Shown in pieces: positions 6,401 to 7,933 of a stretch of DNA of 7,933 nt. The stretch lies in the NCBI GenBank assembly GCA_018065815.1, contig JAGHSP010000030.1:1-7933 (forward strand), read 5' to 3'. Source of the stretch: Candidatus Sodaliphilus limicaballi. GTDB lineage: Bacteria > Bacteroidota > Bacteroidia > Bacteroidales > Muribaculaceae. The notes under the pieces were generated by a model. The model was not told the DNA's origin, searched no databases, and was given only the letters and a program-made list of their open reading frames with translations. Position numbers and translations under genes: made by a program. How positions within the stretch are numbered: the first letter of the stretch is position 1; the number at the start of each line of letters is the position of its first letter.

Positions 6401-7357
6401 ATATCCAACATTCTTGCCGCTTGGCATTCCTGAGATAGTAATCACTGAGTAAGTGTTGCCATTCCATTCTACATTGGCAGGTACTTTAACAGATGCTAAA
6501 CTGGAGCTTACATCGGCTACTGCAGCAATGTTGCCATAGTCGGGGACATCGGTTACCAGCGTATAGGTGATACCGTCAATGGTAGCATTGTTGACACTTA
6601 TAGCATCAGGCTTTACCTTTGCCATCATTGCATTACTGATGCTGTCAACTCGCTCCTTGGCAACCTCTTTCGCCTCGACGTGCATTGCCACTTCGGTGTC
6701 GTTGAGAAGGGTGTTTTCAACAATGTTGGCACCCTCCACGAGGTTTCCGGCAAGAGACTGCGCGCCAGTAGCATGGCAGCCTTTGACAATGGCGGTGTGC
6801 TGGTTCCAGCCCACGAGGCCTGCGCACTCCTCGGTGCCGGTTATCTGGCCAGAGAAAGAACTGTTGTTAATGGTGGCAGTACCCATGCTGTAGCCCACGA
6901 GTCCGCCAGCCTTGCTTGCGCCAGCGGCATTGATGACAACGTCGCTGTTGCAGTTCTCGATGGTGGGGCTCACTGCATGAGCGATGAGCGAACCGGCATA
7001 CTCGCCCGTAGCGGTGAGATTACCGGTGAGGTTCACATTGCTGATAACGCTGCCGGGCTCGGTGTGCTCAAACAATGGCACATTGGTAATAGTCATGGTG
7101 TGACCTTGACCATCAAACTTGCCACGGAAGAAGTGCTCACGCTCGCCCTCGCCCAGACTGCGCGTCACAACAACACCATCGGCAGTAACGCGCGCCGAGG
7201 CATAGCAATCACCGGTGTTGACAAGGTTGCAAAATTCCTCGTAATCGGCTGTTGACCCAATCAGGTAATAGCCGTCGGCGTCTCGCTCAATAGCTGCCGC
7301 TGGAATCGTCAGAGCCATCAAGCCAAAACCGAGAAGTAATTTCTTGATTTTGTTCAT
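3446..7357 (-). CDS. Large secreted GLUG/BspA-type leucine-rich-repeat protein
   Basis: This 1303-residue protein opens with a Sec signal peptide (about 1-22, ending in PAAA). Residues ~75-205 resemble GLUG-type repeats: FRGKFDGQGHTM, then GGLVGY (151-156) and AGLVGW (179-184). Residues ~250-880 are irregular BspA-type leucine-rich repeats (LRR_5), with recurring AF..C..L units such as DAFKNCTSLELLYF (332-345) and SAFEDCDHL (531-539) and the run 544-616. Residues ~905-1240 look like the beta-rich C-terminal modules common in Bacteroidales surface proteins, including GYATFYSSESSFSV (1114-1127) and VGFFPYAG (1218-1225). The last ~30 residues, LYDLSGRRV to GIYIKDGKKIIQK, resemble a type A T9SS sorting domain, which would route the protein to the outer-membrane surface or outside. 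BspA-like proteins of this order are linked to adhesion and binding of host proteins; that role is inferred, and no ligand is identifiable. The start is supported by the signal peptide and a promoter ~80 nt upstream. It is the first gene of the operon. Confidence 0.88.
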   Translation of the reverse strand: MNKIKKLLLGFGLMALTIPAAAIERDADGYYLIGSTADYEEFCNLVNTGDCYASARVTADGVVVTRSLGEGEREHFFRGKFDGQGHTMTITNVPLFEHTEPGSVISNVNLTGNLTATGEYAGSLIAHAVSPTIENCNSDVVINAAGASKAGGLVGYSMGTATINNSSFSGQITGTEECAGLVGWNQHTAIVKGCHATGAQSLAGNLVEGANIVENTLLNDTEVAMHVEAKEVAKERVDSISNAMMAKVKPDAISVNNATIDGITYTLVTDVPDYGNIAAVADVSSSLASVKVPANVEWNGNTYSVITISGMPSGKNVGYLEVPSTVIRIDNDAFKNCTSLELLYFLDGTEVLDLGYNEYTFIDEQLFENCPLFKVYIGRNLSWNKNEDEPFETRNKLKYIEFGPRVTVVGNYDSGSDGENQLFNDCDNVEKYYFYGDEQSLGTEVTFYCSEGMSDAPAAYISRDLKASKYTEYTVSGTGWGICDRLESVYYGPFATYVTEKMYRGYGADANAYLTTVSFKEATRLTTVRESAFEDCDHLQSDIDFSNTSLKTIEKGAFFDCFTLENVTFSPTLETIGKQAFQETKIKNISLPGTLKRLGYKAFHDCDNATTLSFSPGEGIVWCDMEDDRCNTFTSCGNLTSLYLGRDIYWSDESKKCASPFYDSYFTNVVIDDNVYHLGNFLFQHSNKLQALSIGKKVKEIPNECFNETKEIQSFILTDSKEPITLGNSCANFKVRSLYMGRPIEDIENIPGGRVDDTKAMELLQVGPCVSEIKSLSFNNFHNLKTVTLPANITVKSKAFFICGIEELYVQGDAHFETQSFTKCYKLRDITVVGKLTLDDYAFYLGDDQTSAIQNVNVFFKEDPKDESSAIAFPEGTLENATLNNLYDTPYQKVDFTCLPWSGFQKRNTHIANDYVPSSEAMTNDWYDHAYARNEHDAGKYFTVYLPFDVDTYYFGPEATVYSFMAKNTFITTVHDGELTYNADVKYNIDSNTKFGTDVPFLIKSEYKDDIIQATMDQFKNRQVNVYFSHNGTELSRVPCYASDKDEVINPSMGNYYVVDNGCLKKVNGDYLLPALSVALKASAYSKLHFTDNATGEPLMPDNALVTPLPDLMGYATFYSSESSFSVENAEVYTISQTYDNEGHALLKLDHISDNIVNQGQGVLIKYEPGMTLDMQMVTNPSACTEAYENNMIKGVDVDTPIADLGDVYVLSKVEKTVGFFPYAGVAGLKDEDIIPANRAYISPMDVDPEALPAIVDYDTPTVINGINADGKQSRLYDLSGRRVLNPEQGGIYIKDGKKIIQK

Positions 7358-7436
7358 ATCAGTTAGTTCGTTGGTTTATAAACATAATATTTCCCACTAT
7401 ATTCCGTGCCTCGACGGGAGAACGGGATATACACGA

Positions 7437-7444
7437 CAAAGTTA
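7437..7444 (-). promoter_or_regulatory. Bacteroidetes -7 promoter element for the operon
   Basis: Read on the minus strand this is TAACTTTG, an exact match to the Bacteroidetes -7 consensus TAnnTTTG used by the major sigma factor of the phylum. It sits about 80 nt upstream of the ATG at 7357, giving a predicted untranslated leader near 70 nt. A clear -33 TTTG at the usual spacing was not found; only degenerate T-rich sequence is present, so the promoter may be weak or need an activator. No strong Shine-Dalgarno sequence precedes the ATG, as is usual in this phylum. Confidence 0.6.
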
Positions 7445-7517
7445 CAAATAAAATCGGAGAAATTACCCCTTATCACGCAGTTTTTTAGTCAAAGATGCCC
7501 CCCACGGTTCCAGCAGC

Positions 7518-7529
7518 CTCTGCGCAGAG
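7518..7529. promoter_or_regulatory. Perfect 12-bp palindrome upstream of the promoter
   Basis: CTCTGCGCAGAG is a perfect dyad centred about 80 bp upstream of the -7 element. Its position and symmetry would suit a dimeric regulator acting on the operon promoter, but no known operator is recognised, and a 12-bp palindrome can occur by chance. Confidence 0.25.
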
Positions 7530-7558
7530 ATTCCGGATGGCACAAAGATTCTTTCTAG

Positions 7559-7607
7559 TTGCCTATGTTTTAGAACGATTTTTGCCAGTTTTGCCTATGT
7601 TTTAGAA
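7559..7607 (+). repeat. Pair of 17-bp direct repeats
   Basis: TTGCCTATGTTTTAGAA occurs exactly at 7559-7575 and again at 7591-7607, one start 32 bp after the other (about three helical turns). The second copy runs directly into the ~63-bp repeat at 7609. No copy was seen beside the other ~63-bp repeat at 985-1047, so this pair is specific to the promoter side of the operon. It could be a tandem regulator-binding site or a duplicated element end. Confidence 0.65.
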
Positions 7608-7608
7608 T

Positions 7609-7672
7609 ATTGTTGTCCGGTATAAAAAAGAAAATATTTTTATTTTGATTTTATGCTTCGCTTAGAAAATAG
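7609..7672 (+). repeat. ~64-bp repeat, copy upstream of the operon
   Basis: This is the inverted partner of 985-1047, matching over its full length with about three differences. It begins with ATTGTTGTCCGG and ends with the GCTTCGCTTAG block and an A run. Just past its end, GCTTGC-TCT-GCAAGC (7672-7686) forms a 6-bp stem with a three-base loop that is absent from the other copy. Confidence 0.8.
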
Positions 7673-7811
7673 CTTGCTCTGCAAGCAAAATGGAATTAGC
7701 TAACAGATAGTGTATTATCATTTTGAGGACGGAGTCCTCCATTTTAAGGGAGGTTCGCTGGTCGCAGACCTGCGGGCTGCCGGTGGGGGAGGTGTGAAGT
7801 GTGACAAAATC
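7673..7811. other. Non-coding stretch with small hairpins
   Basis: No credible gene is seen; the open frames here lack any family resemblance and follow repeat structure. It contains GAGGAC-GGA-GTCCTC (7725-7739), another perfect 6-bp stem with a three-base loop, and further G-rich dyad-like sequence such as GGTC-GCA-GACC near 7760. The style is the same as the core at 328-815, suggesting related dispersed repeat DNA. With 7358-7672 and 7812-7933 it makes up the gene-free right end of the window. Confidence 0.5.
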
Positions 7812-7862
7812 GCGGTTGAAGACTGCTACCTTGAAACGTGCAAGGTAGCGGTCTTCAACCGC
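7812..7862. repeat. Strong 22-bp-stem hairpin
   Basis: Arms 7812-7833 and 7841-7862 are complementary at 21 of 22 positions, the exception being a G-T wobble on the plus strand, around a seven-base AAACGTG loop. No T run follows, so it is unlikely to be an intrinsic terminator. It could be a folded end of a mobile element, a recombinase site, or an RNA stem. Bases 7863-7933 hold only a weak ACCCTG/CAGGGT dyad (7882-7921) and no recognisable gene. Confidence 0.7.
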
Positions 7863-7933
7863 AGTATAGTGTATCGCGTTTACCCTGCCCTGCCTTCGCT
7901 TGCGCTCAGTTAGGACAGGGTTATGTGCAGAAC

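Noticed and set aside
3446..7357. Plus-strand open frames of 65-191 residues inside the three genes
   Set aside because: They are antisense or out-of-frame shadows of well-supported minus-strand genes with clear signal peptides and motifs.
7589..7615. Possible plus-strand promoter (TTTTG then TATTGTTG)
   Set aside because: The -7 match is imperfect, spacing to the TTTG is about 14 nt, shorter than expected, and no gene lies downstream in the window.
7710..7913. 67-residue open frame on the plus strand
   Set aside because: It runs through the GGA-loop hairpin and the 22-bp-stem hairpin, with no promoter or family similarity, so it is read as repeat DNA.

Overview
The window looks like a chromosomal segment of a Bacteroidales bacterium, probably from the Prevotellaceae/Muribaculaceae side of the order. 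The evidence is a BspA-type leucine-rich-repeat surface protein with GLUG-like repeats and a T9SS-like C-terminal tail, a Bacteroidetes-type -7 promoter motif (TAACTTTG), A-rich start regions without clear Shine-Dalgarno sequences, and hairpin-dense repeat DNA between genes. The assignment rests on motif recognition; no database search was possible.

Layout. Bases 1-1205 hold no credible gene. They contain a terminator-like hairpin (48-81), a small hairpin (108-127), an approximately 810-bp non-coding element (167-975) bounded by two ~160-bp inverted repeats around a hairpin-packed core, one copy of a ~63-bp repeat (985-1047), a 49-nt imperfect palindrome (1108-1156) and a probable operon terminator (1171-1198). 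Bases 1206-7357 are three genes on the minus strand, very tightly spaced (15 and 5 nt), so almost certainly one operon. In transcription order they are a 1303-residue secreted GLUG/BspA-LRR protein, a 553-residue secreted alpha/beta hydrolase resembling secretory lipases, and a 185-residue guanine-deaminase-like protein that carries a lipoprotein signal. A promoter lies about 80 nt upstream of the first gene. Bases 7358-7933 are again without a gene. They hold the promoter, a 12-bp palindrome, a 17-bp direct repeat, the second, inverted copy of the ~63-bp repeat (7609-7672), several small hairpins and a 22-bp-stem hairpin (7812-7862).

How it may fit together. All three products carry export signals: Sec plus a probable T9SS-like tail, Sec, and a lipobox. 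The operon therefore appears to work at or outside the inner membrane: a large adhesin-like or binding repeat protein, a hydrolase acting on esters or lipids, and a deaminase anchored outside the cytoplasm. What links their functions is unknown. The most unusual points are the lipoprotein deaminase, the inverted ~63-bp repeats bracketing the entire operon, and the 810-bp inverted-repeat element with its many very short-loop hairpins.
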